DNA from: Winogradskyella psychrotolerans
GTDB taxonomy: Bacteria; Bacteroidota; Bacteroidia; Flavobacteriales; Flavobacteriaceae
NCBI RefSeq assembly: GCF_018860545.1
Contig: NZ_JAHKPN010000002.1
Coordinates: 372,001 to 436,000, forward strand
Length of the DNA stretch: 64,000 bases
Reading direction: 5' to 3'
How positions within the stretch are numbered: the first letter of the stretch is position 1; the number at the start of each line of letters is the position of its first letter. The notes beneath the pieces are model-generated. The model ran no database searches and was not told where the DNA came from. It saw only the letters and a list, made by a program, of their open reading frames with translations. Positions 1-7,994 of this stretch are shown piece by piece. Position numbers and translations under genes: made by a program.

Positions 1-420
1 TAAATCGTTAGTCTGAATTTTCATATCAGCTATTTCGTAAGCTAAATAAGGATTTGGATTACGTTTGTAAAGTACTTCAAAATGCTCTAATGCCATAGCA
101 ACTTGATTTAGGTTTTTTAATGCTAAGGCTTTAACTTCTACATTCATATCAGAATCGGTAGCGTTTTTATCTACACCAATAGTATTTAAAGCTTGCATAT
201 ATTGTCCTTCAGAAAGGTAGATGTATGCTAAAGTGTCTTTTCTTGCTACAGAAGGCTCCAAAACATCGAGGTGTGTCATAGCATTAATAACACCTTGTTT
301 ATCACCTTGCTTTTTCATTTGCTTGTAATACGCTTCAAAATGTGCTTTTAACGCTGTATCAGTCTGTGCAAATACACCTACTGAAAATAACATAAGTATG
401 GCAATTGTAATCGTCTTCAT
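1..420 (-). CDS. Exported TPR-like protein, C-terminus cut by window edge
   Basis: The reading frame is open from an ATG at 418-420 to the left edge, giving 140 residues with no stop. The N-terminus MKTITIAILMLFSVGVFAQ is a clear Sec signal peptide with cleavage after AQ. The mature part is helical and has tetratricopeptide-like periodicity, for example VINAMTHLDVLEP, LAYIYLSEGQYMQALNTIG and VKALALKNLNQVAMALEHFE. This suggests a periplasmic or envelope TPR scaffold. The partner is unknown and the C-terminal half lies outside the window. I see no enzyme motif. Confidence is good that it is a gene and moderate for the TPR fold. Confidence 0.75.
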   Translation of the reverse strand, partial: MKTITIAILMLFSVGVFAQTDTALKAHFEAYYKQMKKQGDKQGVINAMTHLDVLEPSVARKDTLAYIYLSEGQYMQALNTIGVDKNATDSDMNVEVKALALKNLNQVAMALEHFEVLYKRNPNPYLAYEIADMKIQTNDL

Positions 421-513
421 TTGTTCTTAATTTATTGTTCTTTAATTATTTTATCTTTAAAGGGCTAAAACTATAAAAATTAATAAGAAACGGTCTTAAA
501 AATCTATTAATTT

Positions 514-1323
514 CTATGGTACCTCTTTAAACTTGTAATTCAAAAGTTGTACCATAATTTTACTTTCTATAATTTTACCTTTGCTGTCTTCTGATGAATT
601 AAATTTTGGAAGTGGTAAATTATGGCGTTCACAATAGCTTTCATAATAAGCTTTTTTATTGGGATGTGCAGGATGAGCTGCGTTTAAGGTTACATTCCAA
701 AAGTCATTGTTCAGAATAGCACTTATAATCGCTATACAATCTGTTTTGTGGATTAAATTAATGGGGGCTTCAGGATTGGAAATGTTAGTTTTTCCCGATA
801 AAAATGTTGAAGGATGACGCGTTTTATCGAACAAGCCACCAAAACGTAAAATAGTAGTTTTAAAATTAGAATTAGCCTGAAGCATTTCTTCTATGGCTAT
901 GAGTTGTTTTCCACTTTCTGAACTAGCATTTGGGTGGGTTTTAGCTGTGATAACCGGGAAATTTACTGTGTTCTCAAATACTGAAGTAGAGCTGATATAA
1001 AGTACATTTTTTATTTTATGCTTTTCAATTTCGTACATAAAATGTCTTATCTCTTCAACATGATTTTTAGTCGGTTTTTTTCTTAATCCTGGTGGAATAT
1101 TAATGATCACGGTATCACTTCCTGTTAAAAATTGAGAATATGAGCCAGAAATAGAGGTTTCAGTTAAGGTGACTAAAAACGGATTTATGCGCTGCTTTTG
1201 CAATGCTTCTAACTTATCCGTTGAGGTTGTAGAACCATTGACGATATAGTCTTCATTAACTAATTTTTGGGCTAAAGGCAAGCCTAACCAACCACAGCCC
1301 ATAATGCTTATTTGTGTTTTCAA
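514..1323 (-). CDS. NAD(P)-dependent epimerase/SDR-type Rossmann protein
   Basis: 269 residues. A dinucleotide-binding strand and glycine loop lie at the very N-terminus (QISIMGCGWLGLPLAQ), resembling the YeeZ-like branch of extended SDRs. INIPPGLRKKP follows around residue 75, then a VLYISSTSVF strand near residue 107 and an ILRFGGLFD segment near residue 160, both typical of epimerase-like folds. The classical YxxxK pair is not obvious, so catalysis is uncertain. The start codon is TTG: the next in-frame ATG would remove the first beta strand of the nucleotide fold, so TTG is preferred. Probably cytoplasmic; substrate unknown. Confidence 0.85.
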   Translation of the reverse strand: MKTQISIMGCGWLGLPLAQKLVNEDYIVNGSTTSTDKLEALQKQRINPFLVTLTETSISGSYSQFLTGSDTVIINIPPGLRKKPTKNHVEEIRHFMYEIEKHKIKNVLYISSTSVFENTVNFPVITAKTHPNASSESGKQLIAIEEMLQANSNFKTTILRFGGLFDKTRHPSTFLSGKTNISNPEAPINLIHKTDCIAIISAILNNDFWNVTLNAAHPAHPNKKAYYESYCERHNLPLPKFNSSEDSKGKIIESKIMVQLLNYKFKEVP

Positions 1324-1445
1324 AACGAACAGAAAAATATTAAGGTTAAAAATACGGAATTTATATGCTCTAGTGTTTTGATTTTTTTAAGTGGTTAATT
1401 TTCAGTATTTTTAGTTATCTCTAACCCTTAAAAATCATTAACGTT

Positions 1446-1931
1446 ATGGCAATAAAAAGTTTTCAGGGAGCGCGTAAGCAGCAAAATGCTACGGACTCAG
1501 TACAGTTAAAAGTAAAAGATTATATGTCTACAAAACTTATAACGTTTAGACCAACTCAATCGGTTCAAGAAGTTGTAAAGGCTTTAATTACAAATAAAAT
1601 TTCGGGTGGACCTGTGGTAAATGAAAATCAAGAATTAATTGGGATTATTTCTGAAGGAGACTGCTTAAAACAATTAAGTGAAAGCAGATATTACAACATG
1701 CCTTTAGAGCACGATACGGTTGATAAACGTATGGCAAGAGATGTAGAAACTATTGATGGCAATATGGACGTGTTTGATGCAGCAAATAAGTTCTTAAAAT
1801 CTAAAAGGAGGCGGTTTCCAATTGTAGAAAACGGAAAACTTATTGGGCAAATTAGCCAAAAGGATATTTTAATAGCAGCATTAGAATTAAAAGGAGAAAA
1901 TTGGAATAGCACCACCAAACGAGGTTCTTAA
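1446..1931 (+). CDS. Tandem CBS-domain protein
   Basis: 161 residues made of a short basic leader and two CBS domains, about residues 24-80 (KDYMSTKLITFRPTQSVQEV to GIISEGDCLKQL) and 92-148 (RMARDVETIDGNMDV to IGQISQKDILIAAL). Paired CBS domains usually form a Bateman module that binds an adenosyl ligand and regulates a partner. No effector domain is attached, so this is a stand-alone sensor of unknown partner. It is convergent with the zinc-ribbon gene on the other strand, and their stop codons overlap by 4 bp. Cytoplasmic. Confidence 0.9.
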   Translation: MAIKSFQGARKQQNATDSVQLKVKDYMSTKLITFRPTQSVQEVVKALITNKISGGPVVNENQELIGIISEGDCLKQLSESRYYNMPLEHDTVDKRMARDVETIDGNMDVFDAANKFLKSKRRRFPIVENGKLIGQISQKDILIAALELKGENWNSTTKRGS

Positions 1932-2278
1932 TCGTCGCGCTTTACTAAAGCATAATACTCTCCTTCGAGAGGTAAGTAACCTTGGTCGTATACAAAATAA
2001 TAAATAGTGCCAGCTTTGGTCGTATATATACTTGTGAAATAATTAAAGTCAAAACCTTTCTCAATCATTTTGGCTCTAGAGCATTTCATTTTTTTATTGG
2101 GATTGAGCGCCTCTAAGATTCTGTAATTTTTTCTTAATCGGTTATTTGTATTTCTAATTAAGTTTTTGGAATCTTTATTTAGGCGGTTATTTTGTGTGTT
2201 TCTACAGCCATCACTACAGTATTTTTTATCTATTCTGCCGACGATTACATCACCACATTCTGGACATTTTTTCCGCAT
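1928..2278 (-). CDS. Small zinc-ribbon protein of unknown function
   Basis: 116 residues. The N-terminus holds a CPEC...CSDGC arrangement (CxxC at residues 5-8, then C at 21 and 25), a four-cysteine zinc ribbon. The rest is basic and helical (RLNKDSKNLIRNTNNRLRKN) followed by a small beta-rich tail with TTKAGTIYYFVYDQGY. A role in nucleic-acid or protein binding is plausible but not shown. Its 3' end overlaps the CBS gene, and it lies 40 bp downstream of the methyltransferase-like gene on the same strand. Confidence 0.8.
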   Translation of the reverse strand: MRKKCPECGDVIVGRIDKKYCSDGCRNTQNNRLNKDSKNLIRNTNNRLRKNYRILEALNPNKKMKCSRAKMIEKGFDFNYFTSIYTTKAGTIYYFVYDQGYLPLEGEYYALVKRDD

Positions 2279-2318
2279 AACTTTAAATTAAGTCCTTACA
2301 ATATAGTAATTTATAACG

Positions 2319-2963
2319 TTATAAAGAACTCGTAATGATAACAGTATTGGTATTATTTACTTTTTCATAGACGTCTACCTTATAAACTTTTGTTCTAAGG
2401 TAGCTGACTAAAGTTTTAACTTTGTCTAAATCAAATTCCTTTACCGAAGCATTAAAAAGTAGTGTGCCTTTTGAAGATTTTGATGTGAGCACATGATCCC
2501 AAAATGCTGTGCTTAAAAATTTATCAGGAACCGAAAGATCGATGTAAAGATCAATGATAATTAAGTCGAATACTTTGATGTTGTCTTCCACAAAATTAAA
2601 AGCATCTGCACAATGAATTTTTAGATGTTGATTCTCTTCAATTCCAAATTCTGATTTTGCAATGTCTATAATAACAGGATCTAATTCTACGGCTTCAATA
2701 GTGTTATTGTAATTAAAATCAGTGCGTAGTGTTTGAATAACACTTCCGCCTCCCATGCCTAAAACTAAGATAGAATTGATTTTAGACAGTTCAATTTTTT
2801 CTAATCCATATTTTAATATGCGCTGTAAGGAACCATAACTATAATTGGCATTTTTAGAATTGAGATGTTTTTTCCCGTTATACCATGTAATTTCTAGTGT
2901 TCCGCTGTATTCTGAATTAATCTTTTTGGTAACAGGATAAATGTAACTGAGCAGTTGCTTCAT
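2319..2963 (-). CDS. Spermidine-synthase-like class I methyltransferase fold protein
   Basis: 214 residues. The SAM-type Rossmann motif I is VLGMGGGSV near residue 67, followed by the acidic strand end VELDP near 91 and a DAFNFV motif near 120. IIIDLYIDLSVPDKF near 134 matches the aminopropyltransferase/spermidine-synthase-like superfamily. The protein lacks the N-terminal beta domain expected of a true SpeE, and polyamine-binding residues cannot be confirmed. It is better described as a spermidine-synthase-like methyltransferase of unknown substrate. Cytoplasmic, and possibly cotranscribed with the downstream zinc-ribbon gene. Confidence 0.85.
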   Translation of the reverse strand: MKQLLSYIYPVTKKINSEYSGTLEITWYNGKKHLNSKNANYSYGSLQRILKYGLEKIELSKINSILVLGMGGGSVIQTLRTDFNYNNTIEAVELDPVIIDIAKSEFGIEENQHLKIHCADAFNFVEDNIKVFDLIIIDLYIDLSVPDKFLSTAFWDHVLTSKSSKGTLLFNASVKEFDLDKVKTLVSYLRTKVYKVDVYEKVNNTNTVIITSSL

Positions 2964-2992
2964 AGTTACTAAGGTAGGTTTATTTCGTGATG

Positions 2993-3265
2993 TTAGTCCT
3001 GCTCTGCGTCTTTATTTTTGTTGTATTTGGTATAGCTTATCTTTTTCTTTTCTAGAATAGCGTAAAATTTACGCGGAGAGATTTTTAAGTCTTTGGTAAC
3101 CTCACTCACTTTTTTCTTCCCTTTCTTATAGAGCTTTAAATTTTCATTGACTTTCTTATTGAAGTAATAATCTTTCAGTTTTTCAACAACTTGAAGCTCT
3201 GTTAAATTAGATGTACTGGTATAGTTTTCTATTTCTGTCTTTATGTTTGATAAATTAGTTTTCAT
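2993..3265 (-). CDS. Small basic helical protein, possible helix-turn-helix
   Basis: 90 residues from the ATG at 3263-3265. A longer frame to 3358 has an AT-rich unlikely leader, so the internal MKTNLSNIK start is preferred. The chain is lysine-rich and helical. The segment KKVSEVTKDLKISPRKFYAIL looks like a helix-turn-helix (residues about 52-72), with a basic tail KKKISYTKYNKNKD. This would suit a small DNA-binding protein, but no family is recognised. It lies 29 bp upstream of the methyltransferase-like gene and may share its transcript. Confidence 0.65.
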   Translation of the reverse strand: MKTNLSNIKTEIENYTSTSNLTELQVVEKLKDYYFNKKVNENLKLYKKGKKKVSEVTKDLKISPRKFYAILEKKKISYTKYNKNKDAEQD

Positions 3266-3460
3266 GAGTGGTATTTTAGTCCTTAGCAATCGAAGATTGA
3301 TGGCTTTAAAGTATACTAAATTAAAAAATAAATACCAATTCTGCCAATTTACACACAAGAAGCGTGCTAAGGATAAGGTTCAATTTTTCTAGAGTACACC
3401 AAATAATTATTTAAAAAGCTGATATAAAACGTATTGATTTGTTTTTAGTTTATATACGTA
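3266..3460. other. Intergenic gap with a 9-bp inverted repeat
   Basis: No gene is supported here. TCCTTAGCA at 3280-3288 and its exact reverse complement TGCTAAGGA at 3365-3373 bracket the AT-rich upstream region of the small HTH-like gene. The arms are about 76 bp apart, too far for a simple hairpin. They may be binding half-sites or chance. Confidence 0.35.
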
Positions 3461-4390
3461 TTATTTCAACATCCAATCTATTAAGTCTTGAATATCCACA
3501 ATGGCCCAACTATGGGGATGTCTATCTCCATTAGAGCGATAGCCTTTATCTTTAGTTGCTATGTAGGCTACATCTTTAAATTGCAAGGTTTGCAAAGTTT
3601 CTGAGAGCTTTTTTATGTAAAAGGCATTTAAGTCCTCATATTTTGCCATGGTATTTTCATTCCACCAAAGTGTATCTGGCTCCGTATAGAGTCTAACTTT
3701 TGTGTGCTTTAAGTTTTTGATAGTGTTGATGTTATTGGTTTTAGAAGTAAAAACAGCATATTTCTCATAACTAGAAATACTATCGTTTGGATTTCCAAAT
3801 TTAGTACCTAAAGTTTCAAGTAGCCACGTGCTTTCTTCCACAGCAGAATCTGAAAAATGACGTTCTACATTTTTCTGAGCAGTATTGTACAACGCGACTA
3901 AATCTACAGGAGAATCGACTATAAAAACACCTTTAGGAATGATAGTAGACGGTAGATTGGTCATAAAATCACTAAGTAAAAGCGTCACATTGCCTCCACT
4001 TGAAAATCCACCAATGTAAACATTATCAGAGGGTAATGTATTTGCTTTAAAAATATGCTGAAGCTGTTCTGATAATTGGGATAGTTCATTCTGCTCTAGC
4101 CATATTTTTCGGCTATAGTTCATATACAAGACTGAAATGTTGTGGTCTTTTGCGCTTTCTAGTATTTTAAATTCGCGTTTGATGTCTTTGGCAGTTTCAG
4201 GAAAACCACCAAACAGCACTAATACGGCGTTTGCGTTTTGAGAGGATTTGTGTAATTCGTAGTCCTCGTCTATAATGTCTTTAACGGTTGTTTCTGTAAC
4301 GCATTCTTGCTTTTTGCGTTCCTTGTTTTTACAAGTCATGGTGATACTAGCAATGACTAATAGTGCTAAAAATTGTTTTATGTATAACAT
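3461..4390 (-). CDS. Exported alpha/beta hydrolase-like protein (probable lipoprotein)
   Basis: 309 residues. The N-terminus MLYIKQFLALLVIASITMTC is hydrophobic and ends at a cysteine, which suggests a lipoprotein although the lipobox is not canonical. The core has an alpha/beta hydrolase layout: strand AVLVLFGGFPET near residue 56, nucleophile elbow GGFSSGGNV near 127 with Ser in GFSSGG, acidic VDSPVDL near 158, and RHPHSWAIVDIQDLIDW near the C-terminus containing a likely catalytic His. Probably an envelope esterase or peptidase-like hydrolase; substrate unknown. Monocistronic by spacing. Confidence 0.8.
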   Translation of the reverse strand: MLYIKQFLALLVIASITMTCKNKERKKQECVTETTVKDIIDEDYELHKSSQNANAVLVLFGGFPETAKDIKREFKILESAKDHNISVLYMNYSRKIWLEQNELSQLSEQLQHIFKANTLPSDNVYIGGFSSGGNVTLLLSDFMTNLPSTIIPKGVFIVDSPVDLVALYNTAQKNVERHFSDSAVEESTWLLETLGTKFGNPNDSISSYEKYAVFTSKTNNINTIKNLKHTKVRLYTEPDTLWWNENTMAKYEDLNAFYIKKLSETLQTLQFKDVAYIATKDKGYRSNGDRHPHSWAIVDIQDLIDWMLK

Positions 4391-4541
4391 AGCGTCGTTT
4401 TGTATGTAAATAACGTTTTCTATTTTAATTCGAAAAATAGCTCAAACCTTTCCTCTTTCAAGTTAGAATGGCATTATAAGGGAAGGCTGTAATACAAAAT
4501 GTAATGTATGTAATACGACGTAAATTATTCTAGACTACTAT

Positions 4542-5078
4542 TTAAGAACGCTCACTATTATCAAATGTTACTTCATGTTGGCCTTTAGCTTCAATGTATT
4601 TGATTGTAATTTTTTCAAAAGTTAAAGAAATAATTTCTTGACGATCAGAGCTAGCATCTATTTGATGTTTGCTAATCACAAGATTTTTAAGTGAAATGAT
4701 AAAGTAGCCTTTCTGTACCTTATTGACAGACTTTACTAAAGTTATATCTGCATCACTATACGATTTACCTTGTAAATTTGCCAACATTAAATAAGGTGTT
4801 GCGGCATCAATCTTTTTTACTAGAGTTATTGGAGATACCGCAGCTGTTGCTCTAGCTCTTCCTGTTCCTGTTTTATTTTCTAGTTCAATTAAAGAGGCCA
4901 ATCCAAAAATCTCTATTTGATCTTCATAAAATTTTGTTTTTGATTCTCCTTCTATGTCACCAATCTTGAGGTAACCAATGGTGTTTTTTGAAGTCATGGG
5001 ATCTTCTTGTGTACTCTGAGCGTTTACTGGTATTGAAAATAAAAATAAACTGACAATTACTATTTGGATTGTTTTCAT
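4542..5078 (-). CDS. Exported Hcp/TssD-like protein
   Basis: 178 residues from the ATG at 5076-5078; a longer frame to 5150 has no sensible leader. MKTIQIVIVSLFLFSIPVNAQ is a Sec signal peptide. The mature protein follows the Hcp (T6SS_HCP) pattern: YLKIGDIEGESK strand start, IEIFGLASLI, a GTGRARATAAVSPITLVKKID segment, ATPYLMLANLQGKSY, then YFIISLKNLVISKH and ISLTFEKITIKYIEA strands. Hcp normally forms the cytoplasmic tube of type VI secretion and has no signal peptide. No other T6SS gene lies in this window. It is therefore an orphan Hcp-fold protein sent to the periplasm or surface. Confidence 0.8.
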   Translation of the reverse strand: MKTIQIVIVSLFLFSIPVNAQSTQEDPMTSKNTIGYLKIGDIEGESKTKFYEDQIEIFGLASLIELENKTGTGRARATAAVSPITLVKKIDAATPYLMLANLQGKSYSDADITLVKSVNKVQKGYFIISLKNLVISKHQIDASSDRQEIISLTFEKITIKYIEAKGQHEVTFDNSERS

Positions 5079-5433
5079 GATAATTTCATTTTTTATAATT
5101 CTGTTGATAATTAGTACAAAATCTAACTTTAAAATACAGTTAGCAGACACGTGTAATTTTATTTTGATTAGTTGTAAGTATTTGGTATTGTTTGGGTTAA
5201 ACTTACTAAATTGTTGTGAGAATTCAGGAAGTTTTGAGTGGATGGCACCTTTATTCTAGTAAATGGTGATTTTTTATGTGTAGATGGTATTTTCTATCTC
5301 GACAGAAAATAAAGTGTAGAAGTATGAATGTAACAGCGCTAGCTATAACATGATGGGATTAAAACGTTATCCTACCATAGGAAATAGCAGTGCGACGTTT
5401 AATTTTTTTCATTCTAAGATATGACCTTGTTAT
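5079..5433. other. Non-coding gap upstream of Hcp-like gene
   Basis: 355 bp without a supportable gene. A 7-bp hairpin (ATTTTCT, 8-nt loop, AGAAAAT) lies at 5289-5310. The promoter of the Hcp-like gene must lie at the left side. A short frame on the plus strand at 5077-5259 has no family signal and overlaps that promoter, so I do not call it. Confidence 0.4.
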
Positions 5434-6147
5434 TTATTGCTCTCTTAAACTCCAAATTTCGTTTAGTGGATCTCCTTTGCTAGAAAACCCGGTGTGGTTC
5501 CAGTCTCCATCAGTTAGTTTATAATTAAATTTTAAAGACGCACCGGCTCTAGAATCATCCTTTGAAAAGAATTCTATGTTCTCGGTGTATTCTCCATTTA
5601 TGGTGGTGTAGGTGCCGCCGCCTGTTCCCATAAATTGTTTTGTTTCTGTGTTATAGGCAATCCATTGAAAACGGGTTCCAGATAATATTTTCATGGTTTT
5701 TCTTGGTCTGCTGGTATCTCGTGTTTGTGTTTCACCGTTTCTTACTCTACCAGACATTAGCCAAGCGCCTTGTAATTTCCCTGGTTCACCATTATCTATT
5801 CTATTAAATTTTAAGTCACTATCTATCATTTCAATTGTGGTCTCAGTAATAGAAACTTTAAAACTAATTTTAGTGCCAACGCGTTTAGAATTATCGGAAT
5901 CGAATTCTACGGTTTCGGTTAACATATCTCCTTTTAGGCTCCAAGAGCCACCATTACTGTGTATAAATTTTCCTGTTGTTGCATCGTAGGTTGTAGCGAC
6001 CTGATAGCTTTCCGTAAAAATAACCACGGTTTTTAATTGGTCTCCATTTTCTGGTGTTGTATAATTTTCCCAAGCTCCAACGATGCTTTGAGCTTCAATA
6101 CCCAATGAAATTAGCGTACAAATAAGTAATCCTATTAATTTTTTCAT
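5434..6147 (-). CDS. Exported protein with two lipocalin-like repeats
   Basis: 237 residues with signal peptide MKKLIGLLICTLISLGIEAQ. The mature protein is two copies of one domain. Copy 1 begins SIVGAWENYTTPE (about residue 21) and copy 2 KLQGAWLMSGRVRNGE (about residue 125). The paired segments FIHSNGGSWSLKGDMLTETV and FMGTGGGTYTTINGEYTENI align, as do VGTKISFKVSI and AGASLKFNYKL. This resembles DUF4488/lipocalin-like secreted proteins of Bacteroidota, which probably bind small hydrophobic ligands. No enzyme motif seen. Confidence 0.8.
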   Translation of the reverse strand: MKKLIGLLICTLISLGIEAQSIVGAWENYTTPENGDQLKTVVIFTESYQVATTYDATTGKFIHSNGGSWSLKGDMLTETVEFDSDNSKRVGTKISFKVSITETTIEMIDSDLKFNRIDNGEPGKLQGAWLMSGRVRNGETQTRDTSRPRKTMKILSGTRFQWIAYNTETKQFMGTGGGTYTTINGEYTENIEFFSKDDSRAGASLKFNYKLTDGDWNHTGFSSKGDPLNEIWSLREQ

Positions 6148-6384
6148 GATGCAATATGTTTAAAGTTGCCTTTATTGAAAGCTAATAATTGTGTACTAAA
6201 TTTAAGGAATAAATATGGAATATTAAATGAGCAACATGCTCATTGCGTGAATTTAGCAACAGATCTTCCTTAATATGTTATAAGTTGGATACTATTGTTT
6301 TAGGACTTCTTTGGCTAGCTCATTTTCTGCTGTATGCAATTTAGCGATTCTTTAAACAATACTAATGCCGCATAAAGAAAGCTT

Positions 6385-6966
6385 TCAACGCCGAAAAACA
6401 CCTTGTTTTTTATCTGGTAAAGGAGTGCTGTTATATTCAAACGCTGAGGTCCAATTTAGTCGCGATGCTGAAAATCCATCAAAGCATTCAAGTGGTATTA
6501 AATCAAAGGCGCGTAGTGCCATTATAAAACGCTCTAAACCTCCAAAAGGATAATTTCCAGTTGAAAACTCTACAATAGAAAGGTTGTTCTTAAAATTTTG
6601 AAGATTATCTAGATCGATCTCAAATCCGTATTCTAAATAATTTAGAATGGCATTTGAATCCTCTTTACTGAGGATCTCAACGTTATTGCGGTCTTGTTTA
6701 TAAAAGCTTTGTATAAACACGCTAGCATAGTGTGGTATGAGTTTCTGGAACCTCATAAAGTCTAATGTATCGCGTTCGCAATAATCGAGTAGTGTATCTG
6801 TAGCGGCTTCGATCTCTTCGGTGGTCATATGATCCCAATCAAATTCAGGTGGTTCTTCGTCTTCCATTTTAAAATTAGGTTGTCTTACCCTGACCATATG
6901 GTCATACAGTCTTTTAAAATCGTTATACTTTGAATCGTCTTGTATTTTGAATTTGATATATAGCAT
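6385..6966 (-). CDS. Hypothetical cytoplasmic protein
   Basis: 193 residues, acidic and without signal peptide or membrane segment. It begins MLYIKFKIQDDSKYNDFKRL. The middle has an acidic stretch (KMEDEEPPEFDWDHMTTEEI) and helical blocks, and the C-terminal part (GGLERFIMALRAFDLIPLEC) looks folded. I recognise no family and no catalytic motif. Spacing to both neighbours is large, so it is likely monocistronic. It lies just left of the cassette-like island, but its composition resembles the surrounding genome rather than the island. Confidence 0.7.
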   Translation of the reverse strand: MLYIKFKIQDDSKYNDFKRLYDHMVRVRQPNFKMEDEEPPEFDWDHMTTEEIEAATDTLLDYCERDTLDFMRFQKLIPHYASVFIQSFYKQDRNNVEILSKEDSNAILNYLEYGFEIDLDNLQNFKNNLSIVEFSTGNYPFGGLERFIMALRAFDLIPLECFDGFSASRLNWTSAFEYNSTPLPDKKQGVFRR

Positions 6967-7034
6967 TTATTGTATAATAAGCTGAATTTACACTTGGGAA
7001 CTATGTTGATGGCACACGTTTTTTATTTCCAATT

Positions 7035-7406
7035 TTAGAAAATCAGATGTTCGAGTTGATTTCTGAATGAGAATAGAAAAATCAAAATTAAAAGTGCAAT
7101 TAAATTTGTTTTGAATTTTGTATATTCTTGTCTACCATGTTCTTTTATTATTTTATAAACCAAAAATCCACCAACGAGTATAATCGGTAAATAATTCAAA
7201 ATAAAATCAACGTACCACAATTCCGAAATTCGACTTGCACCAGCTCCTGAACCAAATATTAGGAAAAAAGCAATTACCTCAATCAAAATCAGAAGTATCA
7301 GAATCCCGAAAAAAAGAATTGACCTAATTCCAATTCCGAGATAATTTGTCTTTATTTTTAAAAATTCAGTTGTTTTCAATTCGGGTAGTATATGGTATTT
7401 ATTCAC
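7035..7406 (-). CDS. Small integral membrane protein, cassette-like island
   Basis: 123 residues with three predicted transmembrane helices: about 27-52 (IRSILFFGILILLILIEVIA), 68-84 (FILNYLPIILVGGFLVY) and 98-115 (FKTNLIALLILIFLFSF). The start is GTG at 7404-7406; no better ATG exists. No family is recognised. The gene shares ATTCCGA-rich wording with the next two genes to the right (7501-8517), a composition quirk that sets these three apart from their neighbours. Confidence 0.6.
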   Translation of the reverse strand: MNKYHILPELKTTEFLKIKTNYLGIGIRSILFFGILILLILIEVIAFFLIFGSGAGASRISELWYVDFILNYLPIILVGGFLVYKIIKEHGRQEYTKFKTNLIALLILIFLFSFRNQLEHLIF

Positions 7407-7500
7407 TTGGGATTGTCGCTAAATCTAATGAGTACAATCGTTTAACTTTTCCAACTGTCTTCCACAAATTTTCCGACATTTGAAGATAAAATATCGTATT

Positions 7501-7812
7501 TTAAATACATATTCTCCAAACTCTAAAAAATGAGATAATCATTGCTAGAATAGAAATTAACATAGCAATGGATACCAATAATCTATTTTCTTTTTTTCTT
7601 AAATAGTTGGCTGAAATTATAAAGACAATTAAAGATATAATTCCGAAATAATACTTATAGCTAAATTTCAATTCCGACAATCCAAATAATGCTCTTGTTT
7701 TTCCAGTTGATTGCATATAATCTTGATAGGTGTTTATGTTCACTTTAACAGAGAAAATTAAGCAAATAATACTAACGACTATTATCAAATAAATTATCTT
7801 TTTTCTATCCAT
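7501..7812 (-). CDS. Small integral membrane protein, cassette-like island
   Basis: 103 residues with an N-terminal hydrophobic helix (KIIYLIIVVSIICLIFSVKV, about 4-23) and two or three further ones around 52-68 (YYFGIISLIVFIISANYL) and 78-96 (LLVSIAMLISILAMIISFF). ATG start at 7810-7812. It has no recognisable family. Its 5' side abuts the hairpin-rich module at 7861-7994, so it looks like the middle unit of a three-gene set on the minus strand. Possible roles such as an immunity or small accessory protein are speculation. Confidence 0.6.
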   Translation of the reverse strand: MDRKKIIYLIIVVSIICLIFSVKVNINTYQDYMQSTGKTRALFGLSELKFSYKYYFGIISLIVFIISANYLRKKENRLLVSIAMLISILAMIISFFRVWRICI

Positions 7813-7860
7813 AAATTTTACTCAATACTTGTTATTTGATGTGTTCCGAGAGTTTTCTCA

Positions 7861-7994
7861 AATGCACTATGGTTAGTTGCGTGGTTAAGCAACTAAGTTA
7901 GTAAACTATAACGAACCCGTGGAAATTCCGCAGGAATTTTCGCAAGTAGGCAAGAACCTAGCGATTAATTATACACGGTGTTAGCAAACGTTAT
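7861..7994. repeat. Hairpin-rich intergenic module between island genes
   Basis: A structured non-coding block. Perfect hairpin 1: TTAGTTGC (7873-7880), 8-nt loop, GCAACTAA (7889-7896). Perfect hairpin 2: AAATTCC (7923-7929), loop GCA, GGAATTT (7933-7939). A right end GGTGTTAGCAAACGTTA at 7978-7994 recurs inverted beyond the next gene. The layout of small gene, structured spacer, small gene recalls gene cassettes, and I remember similar spacers in other flavobacterial genomes, but no canonical integron attC core (GTTRRRY) was found. Confidence 0.55.

Noticed and set aside
5077..5259. Plus-strand frame of 60 residues opposite the Hcp-like promoter
   Set aside because: Random composition, no start context, overlaps the necessary promoter region.
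7861..7994. Possible integron attC site
   Set aside because: Strong hairpins exist, but no GTTRRRY/RYYYAAC core pair could be found and no integrase is present; kept only as a structured module.
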